A DNA stretch of 64,000 nucleotides, taken from NCBI RefSeq assembly GCF_007858255.1, contig NZ_VFEU01000002.1, positions 248,001-312,000 on the forward strand, written 5' to 3'. Both the position numbers and the translations under genes were made by a program. The stretch comes from Pseudomonas rhodesiae. Lineage in GTDB: Bacteria > Pseudomonadota > Gammaproteobacteria > Pseudomonadales > Pseudomonadaceae. The notes under the pieces were generated by a model. It searched no databases and was not told the origin of the DNA. It worked only from the letters and a program-made list of their open reading frames with translations. Of this stretch, positions 38,464 through 46,336 are shown piece after piece. Numbering within the stretch: position 1 is the stretch's first letter; the number at the start of each line of letters is the position of its first letter.

Positions 38464-39582
38464 TCAGGACGCCAGGCTCTTCCTGAACCGCGCCAGCGCC
38501 ACGGCGAAAAACAGCAGGCCGATTCCCGCCAGCGCCAGCAAATCCGGCCATACCACGCTTACCCCCGCATCGCGGAATAGAATCGCCGCGCTCAAACTCA
38601 CAAAATGCGTCGACGGCGAGCCCTGCATCACCCATTGCAGCCACTCCGGCATGCTGTCCAAAGGCGTGCTGCCGCCTGATAGCAACAGCATCGGGATGAT
38701 CACCGGAATCGCCAGCAGCCCGAATTGCGGGGTCGAGCGGGCGAGGGTGGCGAGGAAAATCCCCAGCGCCGTACTGGCGAACAGGTACAACGCCGTCACA
38801 AACAGAAACAACCCCAATGAGCCGGCCAGCGGCACACCCAGCAAGCCTTTGACCACCACTTCCAATGACACCCACGTGCACAGCACCACTACCAGCATGT
38901 TGCTCCAGATTTTTGCCAGCATGATTTCCAGCGCCGTCAGGGGCAGCACCAGCAAATGGTCGAGCGTGCCGTGTTCGCGTTCGCGCAGCAGGGCGGTGCC
39001 GGTCAGCACGATGGCCAGGATGGTGATGTTGTTGACGATCTGGATCACTGCCAAAAACCAGCCGCCTTCCAGGTTGGGGTTGAACAGCGAGCGGGTGGTC
39101 AGCAGCGCCGGTGTCTGTGCGGCGGCATCGGCCTGGCCGCTGTAGCTCAACAATTCGCGCTGGAAAATCCTGCCAATGTAACCGGCACCCATGAATGCCT
39201 GGCTCATGGCCGTTGCATCCACGTTGACCTGCACGCTGGGTTGGCGCCCGGCCAGCAAGTCGGCTTGAAAATTGGCCGGCACATTGATCACGAACGTGTA
39301 CTCGCCGCTGTCCATGGCCTTGTCCAACAGGTGGTAAGGCAACGGCGCTGGCGTCTGGAACTCCGGCGGTTGCAGTGCTTCGCCCAGTTGTCGGGACAGG
39401 GCACTGTGGTCTTCATCCACCAGCGCCACGCTGGCGTTATGCACACCGATCACTGAGCCGGCGGCGGGCATATAGATGGCCACGGTGAACGCGTAGAACA
39501 GAAACAGCAGCAGTACGCTGTCGTGGCGCAGGCTGGTGAGTTCTTTCAGGCCCAAGCGCAGGATGTGCGCGAACTTATGCAT
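38464..39582 (-). CDS. yhhJ: ABC-2 type permease, YhhJ-like
   Basis: A 372-residue inner-membrane protein: one N-terminal helix, a periplasmic region (residues 45-165) and five or six C-terminal helices with EREHGTLDHLLVLPLTALEIMLAKI, the ABC-2 loop. This is the layout of YhhJ in the E. coli yhiI-rbbA-yhhJ set. It starts one base inside the RbbA stop (TGATG). Likely the second half of the export channel. Confidence 0.88.
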   Translation of the reverse strand: MHKFAHILRLGLKELTSLRHDSVLLLFLFYAFTVAIYMPAAGSVIGVHNASVALVDEDHSALSRQLGEALQPPEFQTPAPLPYHLLDKAMDSGEYTFVINVPANFQADLLAGRQPSVQVNVDATAMSQAFMGAGYIGRIFQRELLSYSGQADAAAQTPALLTTRSLFNPNLEGGWFLAVIQIVNNITILAIVLTGTALLREREHGTLDHLLVLPLTALEIMLAKIWSNMLVVVLCTWVSLEVVVKGLLGVPLAGSLGLFLFVTALYLFASTALGIFLATLARSTPQFGLLAIPVIIPMLLLSGGSTPLDSMPEWLQWVMQGSPSTHFVSLSAAILFRDAGVSVVWPDLLALAGIGLLFFAVALARFRKSLAS

Positions 39583-42299
39583 CAGACCTCCTGCTTCTTG
39601 AGCATGACCAGGCTCAACCCGGTGAACCCGACAAAGAACCCGAACAGCGCCAGGCATTGCGGCCACAGCTGGCGCAGATCCAGAGCCTTGGTAAAGGTGC
39701 CCACCGCGATATCCAAAAAGTGCCCGGCCGGAAACAGCATGCCCATCAGCGCCGCGGCGCCTTCCAGGGATGAGCGCGGCACGATCAGCCCGGAGAACTG
39801 GATGGTCGGCAGGCTGGTGATGATCATCGTGCCGAGGATCGCCGCGATCTGGGTGCGTGTGAATGCAGAAATCAGCAGGCCCATGCTGGTGGTGGCCAGC
39901 ACATACAGCAGCCCACCGAACGCCAGCGTCAGGCCGCTGCCCTTGAACGGCACGCCAAACAGCCAGCGGTTCATGGCCACCAGCACGGCCAGGTTGACCA
40001 GACTCACCACCAGGTATGGCGCCTGTTTGCCCAGCAGAAACTCCAGGCGCGTCAGGGGTGTTGCGTAAAAATTAGTGATCGAGCCCAGCTCTTTTTCCCG
40101 CACGATGCCCAACGCGGTAAGCATGGCCGGGATAAACGCCAGGATCAGTGCCATCACCCCAGGGCCGATGGCGTTCACGCTGACCACGTCCTGGTTGTAG
40201 CGAAAGCGGGTTTCGAGTTTGGCGGCGCCCTGGCTGCCGCGCGGCAGGCTGCTCAGCTCGGCCAATTGCTGGAGATTGCCCAGGTGTACGGCTTCGACAT
40301 AGTTACGGCTGGTTTCCGCGCGGAACGGCATGCCGCCGTCGAGCCATGCGGCCACCGTGGGTTGGCGCCCGGCGTACAGGTCGCGGCCAAAGCCCGGTGG
40401 GATTTCCAATGCCAGTTTGATTTCCGAGCGTTGCAGGCGCCGGTGCAGTTCGTTCGCATCTTGAATGGGCGGTCGTTCGGCGAAATAGCGCGAGCTGCGA
40501 AACGCTTCCAAGTAGGCGCGACTTTGCGGGGTCTGGTCTTGGTCATAAACGGCGAACGCCAGGTTTTCCACATCCAGGGAAATGCCGTAGCCAAAGATCA
40601 CCATCATGAACATCGCCCCGAGCAGCGCGAAGGCCATGCGCACTTTGTCGCGCAACAGCTCTTTGCCTTCACGGCTGGCCACCGCCAACAGGCGCGCCAG
40701 GCTGAAGCCGCGCTTGCTCTGCGGCGGTGCGCTGGCTTCGCTGGCGGTTTGGCTCGGCGCGGCGGGTTCGGCTTCGCCTTGAGCCTGCTCCAGGCAGGTG
40801 ACGAACGCGGCTTCCAGGGTCTCGCCCTTGAATTGTTGTTGCAGCGCGTGCGGCGTGTCGCAGGCCAGCACTTTACCTGCGTGCATCAGTGAGATGCGGT
40901 CGCAGCGCTGGGCCTCGTTCATGAAGTGGGTGGACAGAAATATCGTCACCCCTTGCTCGCGGGACAGCTCGATCAGCAACCGCCAGAAATCATCCCGGGC
41001 GGCCGGGTCGACGCCGGAGGTCGGCTCATCGAGGATCAGCACTTCCGGGCGATGCAGCACCGCGACCGCCAGGGACAGGCGCTGACGCAGGCCCAGGGGT
41101 AACTCCCCCGACGGTTGCCCGGCCACGTCGCCCAACTCGAAGCGTTGGATCAGTTCGTCGATGCGCGGGCCGCTGTCGGCCTTGGGCAAGTCGAACAGTT
41201 GGGCGTGCAGCGCCAGGTTCTGGCGCACGCTGAGTTCGCCATACAGGGAAAAACTCTGGGACATGAACCCCACGCGCTTGCGGGTGGCCAGGTCTTTGGC
41301 GTCCACCGTCTTGCCCAACAGTTTCGCGCTGCCTTCAGTGGCGGGCATCAGCCCAGTGAGGACCTTCATGGTGGTGGTCTTGCCGCAGCCGTTGGAACCG
41401 AGGAAACCGAAGATTTCCCCTCGGCCAATCGCGAAGCTGACCTTGTTGACCGCAGTGAAGTCGCCAAAGCGCAGGGTCAAGTCGTGGGCCTCGATGGCGA
41501 TGTCGGCGCTGGTGCTTTCCCTCGGTGGAATCACCAGCGGCGGTTTGTCGTGAGCGCCGTCGCCCTGAAAGTGGGTGAATGCTTCATCCAATTTTCCGCT
41601 GGGAGTGGCGGCGGCCAGTTCACGGCTCAAGCCATTGGCGATCAGCGTGCCGCGATCAAGCATCAGGCAGTGTTCGAACTGCTCGGCTTCTTCCATGTAG
41701 GCGGTGGCGACCAGCAGCGTCAGTTGCGGACGTTCGCCGCGCACCGTTTCGACCAGTTCCCAGAAACGTCGGCGCGACAGCGGGTCGACACCAGTGGTGG
41801 GCTCGTCGAGGATCAGCAGGTCTGGTTCATGGATCAACGCGCAGCACAGGCCGAGCTTTTGTTTCATCCCGCCGGACAGCTTGCCGGCAGGGCGCTCGGC
41901 GAAGCGTTCAAGGTCGGTGGCCAGCAGCAGGCTGTGCATGCGCTGGTCACACTCGGCCTTCGACAACCCGAACAGAGTGGCGAAGAAGCGAATGTTTTCG
42001 CAGATGGACAGCTCGGGGTACAGGTTGCCGCCCAGTCCCTGGGGCATGAAGGCGATGCGCGGGTACAAGCTGTTGCGGTGGCGGCGGTCGGTGATGGCGC
42101 CGCCGAGTACGTCGAGCTGGCCGTCCTGCAGCTTTTTAACCCCGGCAATCAAGCCCAGCAAGCTGGACTTGCCCGCGCCGTCCGGGCCAATCAGCCCGCA
42201 ACGCGTACCGGCGGGCAGGCTGAAGGCTATATCGACCAGCGCCTGTTGCTGGCCATAGCGGTGGTTGATCCCCGTGGCGTGCAGCGCCAGGCCGGTCAT
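39582..42299 (-). CDS. rbbA: RbbA-like fused double ATPase and ABC-2 permease
   Basis: A 905-residue protein. Residues 1-235 and 265-500 are two ATP-binding cassettes. The first has GPDGAGKSS, signature KLSGGMKQKLGL and LLILDEPTTGVD; the second has GSNGCGKTT, LPLGLRQRLSLAV and VLILDEPTSGVD. From about residue 545 an ABC-2 permease follows with ERELGSITNFYATP-like loop (VREKELGSITNFYATPLTR). Length and order equal E. coli RbbA (YhiH), described as a ribosome-associated ATPase, but the operon with a membrane-fusion protein argues for export. The second cassette's signature has lost the SGG triplet (LPLGLRQ). Confidence 0.9.
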   Translation of the reverse strand: MTGLALHATGINHRYGQQQALVDIAFSLPAGTRCGLIGPDGAGKSSLLGLIAGVKKLQDGQLDVLGGAITDRRHRNSLYPRIAFMPQGLGGNLYPELSICENIRFFATLFGLSKAECDQRMHSLLLATDLERFAERPAGKLSGGMKQKLGLCCALIHEPDLLILDEPTTGVDPLSRRRFWELVETVRGERPQLTLLVATAYMEEAEQFEHCLMLDRGTLIANGLSRELAAATPSGKLDEAFTHFQGDGAHDKPPLVIPPRESTSADIAIEAHDLTLRFGDFTAVNKVSFAIGRGEIFGFLGSNGCGKTTTMKVLTGLMPATEGSAKLLGKTVDAKDLATRKRVGFMSQSFSLYGELSVRQNLALHAQLFDLPKADSGPRIDELIQRFELGDVAGQPSGELPLGLRQRLSLAVAVLHRPEVLILDEPTSGVDPAARDDFWRLLIELSREQGVTIFLSTHFMNEAQRCDRISLMHAGKVLACDTPHALQQQFKGETLEAAFVTCLEQAQGEAEPAAPSQTASEASAPPQSKRGFSLARLLAVASREGKELLRDKVRMAFALLGAMFMMVIFGYGISLDVENLAFAVYDQDQTPQSRAYLEAFRSSRYFAERPPIQDANELHRRLQRSEIKLALEIPPGFGRDLYAGRQPTVAAWLDGGMPFRAETSRNYVEAVHLGNLQQLAELSSLPRGSQGAAKLETRFRYNQDVVSVNAIGPGVMALILAFIPAMLTALGIVREKELGSITNFYATPLTRLEFLLGKQAPYLVVSLVNLAVLVAMNRWLFGVPFKGSGLTLAFGGLLYVLATTSMGLLISAFTRTQIAAILGTMIITSLPTIQFSGLIVPRSSLEGAAALMGMLFPAGHFLDIAVGTFTKALDLRQLWPQCLALFGFFVGFTGLSLVMLKKQEV

Positions 42300-43261
42300 T
42301 GCAGGTTGGCCGGCCAGTCTATGTCGGCCGTGCGCACGTAACCTGCGCCCGGCATGCCGGGTTTGGCTTGGGGCACGGCGCTGGGTTGGGTCAGGCGCAG
42401 CTTGACGCGGAACACCAGTTTTTGCCGCTCATCGCGGGTTTCCACTTCTTTGGGGGTGAACTGCGATTTGGCCGCGACAAAGGTGATTTTCGCCGGCAGC
42501 GCTTGCTGGGGCAGGGCATCGAGCAGGATGCGGGCGTCGCTGCCCACCGTCAGGCGACCGGTCACCGACGCGGGCAAATACAGGTTCATGTATTGATCTT
42601 CGGGATCGATCAGCAGCAACACGCGGCCACCGGCACCCAGCACTTCACCGGGCTCGGCCAGGCGCAGTTGAATGATGCCGTCGATGGGGGCGCGCAGGCT
42701 GCTGTCATCGATTTCGCTGCTGAGTTGGGCCACCTGCGCCTGGGCGGCGCCGATGGCGGCCTTGGCCGAATTGACCTGGGCCTGTGCGGCGACTACGGCC
42801 GCATTGCCGGTGTTGTGCCGCGCCTGTTGCTGATCGATCAGTTGGCTGCTGGCGAAGCCGCGCTTGTACAGCTCTTGGGTGCGCTTGAGTTCCTGGTTGG
42901 CCAGCAACTGTTCGCTCTGGCGCAATTGCACATTGGCTTCGGCGGCGGCGAGATTTTCCTTGGCGCGCAACACTTCGGCTTCGGCCTGGGCGCGCTGGGC
43001 CTCCAGCGTGCGGGTGTCCATGCGCGCCAGCAATTGGCCCTTGAGCACCTTGTCGCCTTCGTCCACCCGCACTTCGGCCAGGCGACCGGGAATTTTGGCG
43101 GCGATCTGCACTTCGGTGGATTCCAGGCGACCATTGCCCATGCTCAGGCCTTCGGGCAGGCGGTCTTGAGTGGATTTCCAGTAACCGAACCCGCCGGCGG
43201 CGAGCAGCAATGCGATCAGGAGTGTGGCAAACAACTGAGAGGCGCGATGGTTCGTCGACAT
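42296..43261 (-). CDS. yhiI: HlyD-family membrane fusion protein, YhiI-like
   Basis: A 321-residue protein with one N-terminal anchor (LLIALLLAAGGFGYW). The lipoyl-like half domains (VQIAAKIPGRLAEVRVDEGD and DSSLRAPIDGIIQLRLAEPGEVL) flank a long coiled coil rich in Ala, Gln and Glu (residues 90-185). A beta-barrel domain follows. It links the inner-membrane pump to an outer-membrane channel. First gene of the export operon; its last four bases overlap the RbbA start. No TolC-like gene is in the window. Confidence 0.9.
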   Translation of the reverse strand: MSTNHRASQLFATLLIALLLAAGGFGYWKSTQDRLPEGLSMGNGRLESTEVQIAAKIPGRLAEVRVDEGDKVLKGQLLARMDTRTLEAQRAQAEAEVLRAKENLAAAEANVQLRQSEQLLANQELKRTQELYKRGFASSQLIDQQQARHNTGNAAVVAAQAQVNSAKAAIGAAQAQVAQLSSEIDDSSLRAPIDGIIQLRLAEPGEVLGAGGRVLLLIDPEDQYMNLYLPASVTGRLTVGSDARILLDALPQQALPAKITFVAAKSQFTPKEVETRDERQKLVFRVKLRLTQPSAVPQAKPGMPGAGYVRTADIDWPANLQ

Positions 43262-43400
43262 GGAAGCATCCTGCGGCGTTAGCGTCCTAGTTTGACGGTA
43301 TTGCCGCTGTGGGCGTTGATACCGGTCAAATGAAGCGCAAGCCTAGCGCGATTGCGGCCCAAGCGCATGCGTCGCGAGCGTGACTGTAGGGTTCTGGCGC

Positions 43401-43850
43401 CTAGCGCAGTGCCAGTACGGCGGCCCATTGCTCGGCGGTCACCGGCATGACCGAGAGGCGGCTGCCTTTTTGCACCAGGGGCAGTTCGGCGAGTGCCGCC
43501 TGCTGTTTCAGGTAACCCAGGCCCAGCACCTTGGGGAAGGTCTGGACATGGGCGACCGTGATCGCGCTCCACGGGTTTTTCTCCGGGCTGGCCTTGGCGT
43601 CGAAGTAATGACTGTCGGGCTCCAGTGCGGTCGGGTCCGGGTAGGCCGCCTCAATGATTTTGCCGATGCCGGCGATGCCCGGTTCGGGGCAGCTGGAATG
43701 GTAAAAGAAGAATTCGTCACCCACCGCCATGGCGCGCAGAAAGTTACGTGCCTGATAGTTGCGCACCCCATCCCAGCGGGCTTTTCCGAGTTTTTCCAGG
43801 CCCCTGATGGACAGTTCGTCGGGCTCGGATTTCATCAGCCAGTAGGCCAT
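43401..43850 (-). CDS. EVE domain protein
   Basis: A 149-residue soluble protein consisting of a single EVE domain: YWLMKSEPDELSI, RWDGVRNYQARNFLRAM and GDEFFFYHSSCPEPGIAGIGKI are its strand-loop motifs. EVE domains are PUA-like and bind modified bases in RNA or DNA. The start at 43850 fits the family; the longer frame is upstream leader. No restriction or modification genes are adjacent, so it is a housekeeping version. Confidence 0.9.
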   Translation of the reverse strand: MAYWLMKSEPDELSIRGLEKLGKARWDGVRNYQARNFLRAMAVGDEFFFYHSSCPEPGIAGIGKIIEAAYPDPTALEPDSHYFDAKASPEKNPWSAITVAHVQTFPKVLGLGYLKQQAALAELPLVQKGSRLSVMPVTAEQWAAVLALR

Positions 43851-44045
43851 CTTTAGGCTCCTCAAACAGGCATTGGGCAAGTTGTCGGGCAATTGCCGTA
43901 CAAACCGACAGTCGGTTGGCGTCAAGGTTTGCGTGTTGGTTCACGTTAACGCAAAATGCCGGGATTTTAAGCTTGACTCAGCTGCAACGGACTACTTTGG
44001 AACGTTGTTGTCATCGTGTACGAGGTGCCTGAAGGGGGGCAATCG

Positions 44046-44192
44046 ATGCAACGTAAACCGGATTTACTATGGATATTGGTTATTTTGTTTGGTCTGGGCG
44101 TCGTGACCACCGGCTATGCGCAAAGTTTGTGGTCGAACAAGACCGATGCCCCAGTTGAATTGTCACCAGTGCAACAACAGTACAAGCGTTAA
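44046..44192 (+). CDS. 48-residue single-pass membrane peptide
   Basis: Starts MQRKPDLLWILVILFGLGVV, a basic N-terminus followed by one membrane helix (residues 7-22), then a polar tail ending QQQYKR. AAGGGGGG lies eight bases before the ATG, a strong ribosome site. No homologous family with a known function is recognised. It stands alone between the EVE gene and the convergent cyclo-ligase, and codon usage looks ordinary. Confidence 0.65.
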   Translation: MQRKPDLLWILVILFGLGVVTTGYAQSLWSNKTDAPVELSPVQQQYKR

Positions 44193-44199
44193 TACGACT

Positions 44200-44844
44200 T
44201 CAAGGCGTCGCTGATTCCAGCGACGCTTCTGCGATATACCATTGCTTATTCGTCACCGTGCCAGCCATCGGCACATCCCAACTTGCCTGCGCCAACCGAT
44301 CGACTTTCTGACATTCATGGGCCAGGCCCAGCAACGTCGGCTTGCGCCAGCGCTGGCGGCGTGCGAGGTACGCCAGGCTGCGGTCATAGAAACCCCCACC
44401 CATACCCAGGCGGCCACCTTCATCGTCGAATCCCACCAGCGGCATCAGCACCAGGTCCAGCGCCCACACCTTGCGTTGCCGGCGGATATTCACCCGTGGC
44501 TCCAGGATGCGAAAGCGATTGGGCAGCAGCTTTTCCCCGGGGCGCACACGCTGGAATACCATCTTCGTGCGCGGCCAAGCGCTAAGCACCGGCAGATACG
44601 TGGCTTTGCCCCGGCGCTGCGCAGCACGCAGCAGCAGGCTCGGATCGATTTCACCGTCGGTGGGCAGGTAAAGGGAGATATGTTTGGCCCGGCGAAACAG
44701 CGGGTGCTGTGCCAGCTGCCGGTACAGGCCCTGAGCGGCCTGGCGTTGCTCGCTCGGCGTGAGGGCGCGGCGGGCCTTGCGCAACAGGCGTCGAAGTTGC
44801 GGACGGGAAAGCGGCGCAGTTTCGGTCATGGCTTTTCGGCTCAT
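44200..44844 (-). CDS. fau: 5-formyltetrahydrofolate cyclo-ligase
   Basis: A 214-residue enzyme (YgfA) that converts 5-formyl-THF to 5,10-methenyl-THF using ATP. RRALTPSEQRQAAQGL, ISLYLPTDGEIDPSLLL and LVLMPLVGFDDEGGRLGMGGGFYDR are the family's ordered motifs; the last carries the phosphate-binding glycines. An ATG five codons downstream (44829) is an alternative start. It lies directly downstream of the 6S RNA gene, as in E. coli ssrS-ygfA, and is likely co-transcribed with it. Confidence 0.94.
   Translation of the reverse strand: MSRKAMTETAPLSRPQLRRLLRKARRALTPSEQRQAAQGLYRQLAQHPLFRRAKHISLYLPTDGEIDPSLLLRAAQRRGKATYLPVLSAWPRTKMVFQRVRPGEKLLPNRFRILEPRVNIRRQRKVWALDLVLMPLVGFDDEGGRLGMGGGFYDRSLAYLARRQRWRKPTLLGLAHECQKVDRLAQASWDVPMAGTVTNKQWYIAEASLESATP
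44205..44226. terminator. Perfect hairpin at the tail of the cyclo-ligase gene
   Basis: GCGTCGCTG, loop ATTC, CAGCGACGC. The stem covers the last codons of the cyclo-ligase on the minus strand and lies 12 bases after the small membrane ORF on the plus strand. There is no T-tract, so termination is uncertain. Confidence 0.4.
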
Positions 44845-44887
44845 AAAACAATGCCAGTCCTGGGACTGGCATTGAGTTTTGGAATTC

Positions 44888-45066
44888 AGGCTCCCCGACA
44901 GAGCCGCTGTCGACTTAGCCCTTGAACCCGAAAGTTCAAGGTGGAAGAAGCAGTAGGCTTTAAGGCTTTCCGTCTAGCGGACATGCACACCAGCCCAACG
45001 TGCAACTTCCAGGGTAGTGCGAATCGGCTCAGGGACATCGCCGACTGGCAAACACGCCAGGGAGTG
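44888..45066 (-). ncRNA. ssrS: 6S RNA
   Basis: On the minus strand this stretch reads TTTGCCAGTCGGCGATGTCC, then CTGAGCCGAT near the 5' side. GCTAGACGGAAAGCCTTAA comes in the middle, and CCACCTTGAACTTTCGGGTT and CTAAGTCGACAGCGGC at the 3' side. These blocks match what I remember of Pseudomonas 6S RNA. Position between zapA and the cyclo-ligase gene is the conserved one. A TATACT -10 element at 45073-45078 sets the 5' end near 45066. 6S RNA binds the housekeeping RNA polymerase in stationary phase. Ends are approximate by about ten bases. Confidence 0.92.
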
Positions 45067-45072
45067 AGGGCG

Positions 45073-45078
45073 AGTATA
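45073..45078 (-). promoter_or_regulatory. -10 element of the 6S RNA gene
   Basis: TATACT on the minus strand, seven bases before the inferred 5' end of 6S RNA. The -35 region is weak. Confidence 0.5.
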
Positions 45079-45097
45079 CCTTAAACAGACGCGGCAA

Positions 45098-45415
45098 TCA
45101 GCCCTTGGGTGCATCCGAGTCGCTGGCAAGCGCCAGATCCACGCGTTCCAGCAGGTCACGCACTTGCTCGCGCGTCGAGCCGCTGGCCTGTACGTCCGGG
45201 CGTTCCTGCTTGTGCAACAAGTCATGGGTAATGTTCAGCGCAGCCATCACAGCGATGCGGTCGGCGCCGATGACTTTGCCGCTGCTGCGGATTTCACGCA
45301 TCTTGCCATCCAGGTAGCGGGCGGCGCTCACCAGGTTGTTGCGCTCTTCCTGGGGGCAGATGATCGAATACTCTTTATCCAGGATCTGCACGGTGACGCT
45401 ATTGCTTGAACTCAT
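45098..45415 (-). CDS. zapA: Cell division protein ZapA
   Basis: A 105-residue FtsZ-ring-associated protein. VTVQILDKEYSIICPQEERNNL is the conserved N-terminal domain, followed by KMREIRSSGKVIGADRIAVMAALNI and a C-terminal helix for dimerisation. It starts inside the last codon of the coiled-coil gene upstream (ATGA overlap) and precedes the 6S RNA gene. Confidence 0.94.
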   Translation of the reverse strand: MSSSNSVTVQILDKEYSIICPQEERNNLVSAARYLDGKMREIRSSGKVIGADRIAVMAALNITHDLLHKQERPDVQASGSTREQVRDLLERVDLALASDSDAPKG

Positions 45416-45621
45416 GAGTCTTGCTCCAGGGCCTTCAGGCGCGAAATCATCGATTCGACCTTACGCCGGGCGATTTCGTTTTTTTCAATGAGGTGAGCGC
45501 GTTCCTCGCGCCAGGTCTTTTCCTGAGCTAATAGGAGTCTGTTTTGACTCTTAAGTTGCTCGACCCGAGTAATTAGCAGCTCGAGTCTGGCCATCAGCGC
45601 TTGCAGGTCGGTGTCTTCCAT
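45412..45621 (-). CDS. TIGR02449 coiled-coil protein (ZapB-like)
   Basis: A 69-residue protein that is almost entirely one coiled coil: LQALMARLELLITRVEQLKS followed by more heptads. It matches the TIGR02449 family found next to zapA in pseudomonads. Size and shape resemble ZapB, the coiled-coil partner of ZapA in enterobacteria, and the four-base overlap with zapA supports a joint role; function itself is not demonstrated. The ATG at 45621 is the family start. Confidence 0.8.
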   Translation of the reverse strand: MEDTDLQALMARLELLITRVEQLKSQNRLLLAQEKTWREERAHLIEKNEIARRKVESMISRLKALEQDS

Positions 45622-45704
45622 TGGGTTCCACTGGATTTGTCTGATGAATGGCAACTGCAGGATAAACGATCTGACGCCCTTGATAGTCGGGTGCGTCTGC
45701 CGGT

Positions 45705-45712
45705 GCTAGGAT
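45705..45712 (+). promoter_or_regulatory. Possible extended -10 promoter of the ygfB operon
   Basis: TGCTAGGAT fits an extended -10 (TGn plus hexamer) about 47 bases before the ygfB ATG. A TTGATA at 45680 is too far for an ideal -35. Confidence 0.3.
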
Positions 45713-45758
45713 ACAGCGCTTCATTCTAGACATCGCGCCGCCTGGCGCCTAGCTCATC

Positions 45759-46316
45759 ATGCCCATTAAGAATTCCCCATACGACGCTTTCTCCGCTCTG
45801 CTGAACGCCAGCGGCCACCCTTGCTCCCCGGCCGAACTGCACGGCGTGCTGTTGGGCCGCAGTTGCACCGGTGTCGGCTTCGACCCCGACAACTGGTTGG
45901 CCGATGTGGCCGAACTGTTGGAAAAAGAGCCCGAAGATAACGTGCGCAATGCGCTGGTCGGCCTGCAGGAAATGGTCAAGGGCGAACTGACCGGTGATGA
46001 CATCACCGTGGTCCTGCTGCTGCCGACTGACGACGCACCGCTGGCCGACCGCGCCGCAGCGCTGGGCCAATGGTGCCAGGGCTTTCTCCACGGTTTCGGC
46101 GTGAACGCCGCCGGCCTGGAGCTGAGCACCGACGCCAAGGAAGTGTTGCAGGACCTGGCCGCCATCTCTCAGGTGCAAGACGCTCTGGAAGAGTCCGAGG
46201 ACGGCGAAAGCGATTACATGGAAGTGATGGAATACTTGCGCGTCGCGCCGCTGCTGCTGTTCACCGAGACCAAGAAATCCGCTGAACCTGCCGCGCCCAA
46301 GCCGTCGCTGCACTGA
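45759..46316 (+). CDS. ygfB: UPF0149 family protein YgfB
   Basis: A 185-residue helical protein. [21 protein letters not shown] and FLHGFGVNA are the UPF0149/YgfB motifs. In P. aeruginosa a YgfB protein has been reported to affect beta-lactam resistance through expression of the amidase AmpDh3. It is the first gene before pepP, 20 bases away, an arrangement conserved in gammaproteobacteria. Confidence 0.9.
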   Translation: MPIKNSPYDAFSALLNASGHPCSPAELHGVLLGRSCTGVGFDPDNWLADVAELLEKEPEDNVRNALVGLQEMVKGELTGDDITVVLLLPTDDAPLADRAAALGQWCQGFLHGFGVNAAGLELSTDAKEVLQDLAAISQVQDALEESEDGESDYMEVMEYLRVAPLLLFTETKKSAEPAAPKPSLH

Positions 46317-46336
46317 GAAAGGAAGCCCATCTGCCC

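Noticed and set aside
41115..42341. 408-residue frame antisense to RbbA
   Set aside because: Mirror of the two ATP-binding cassettes.
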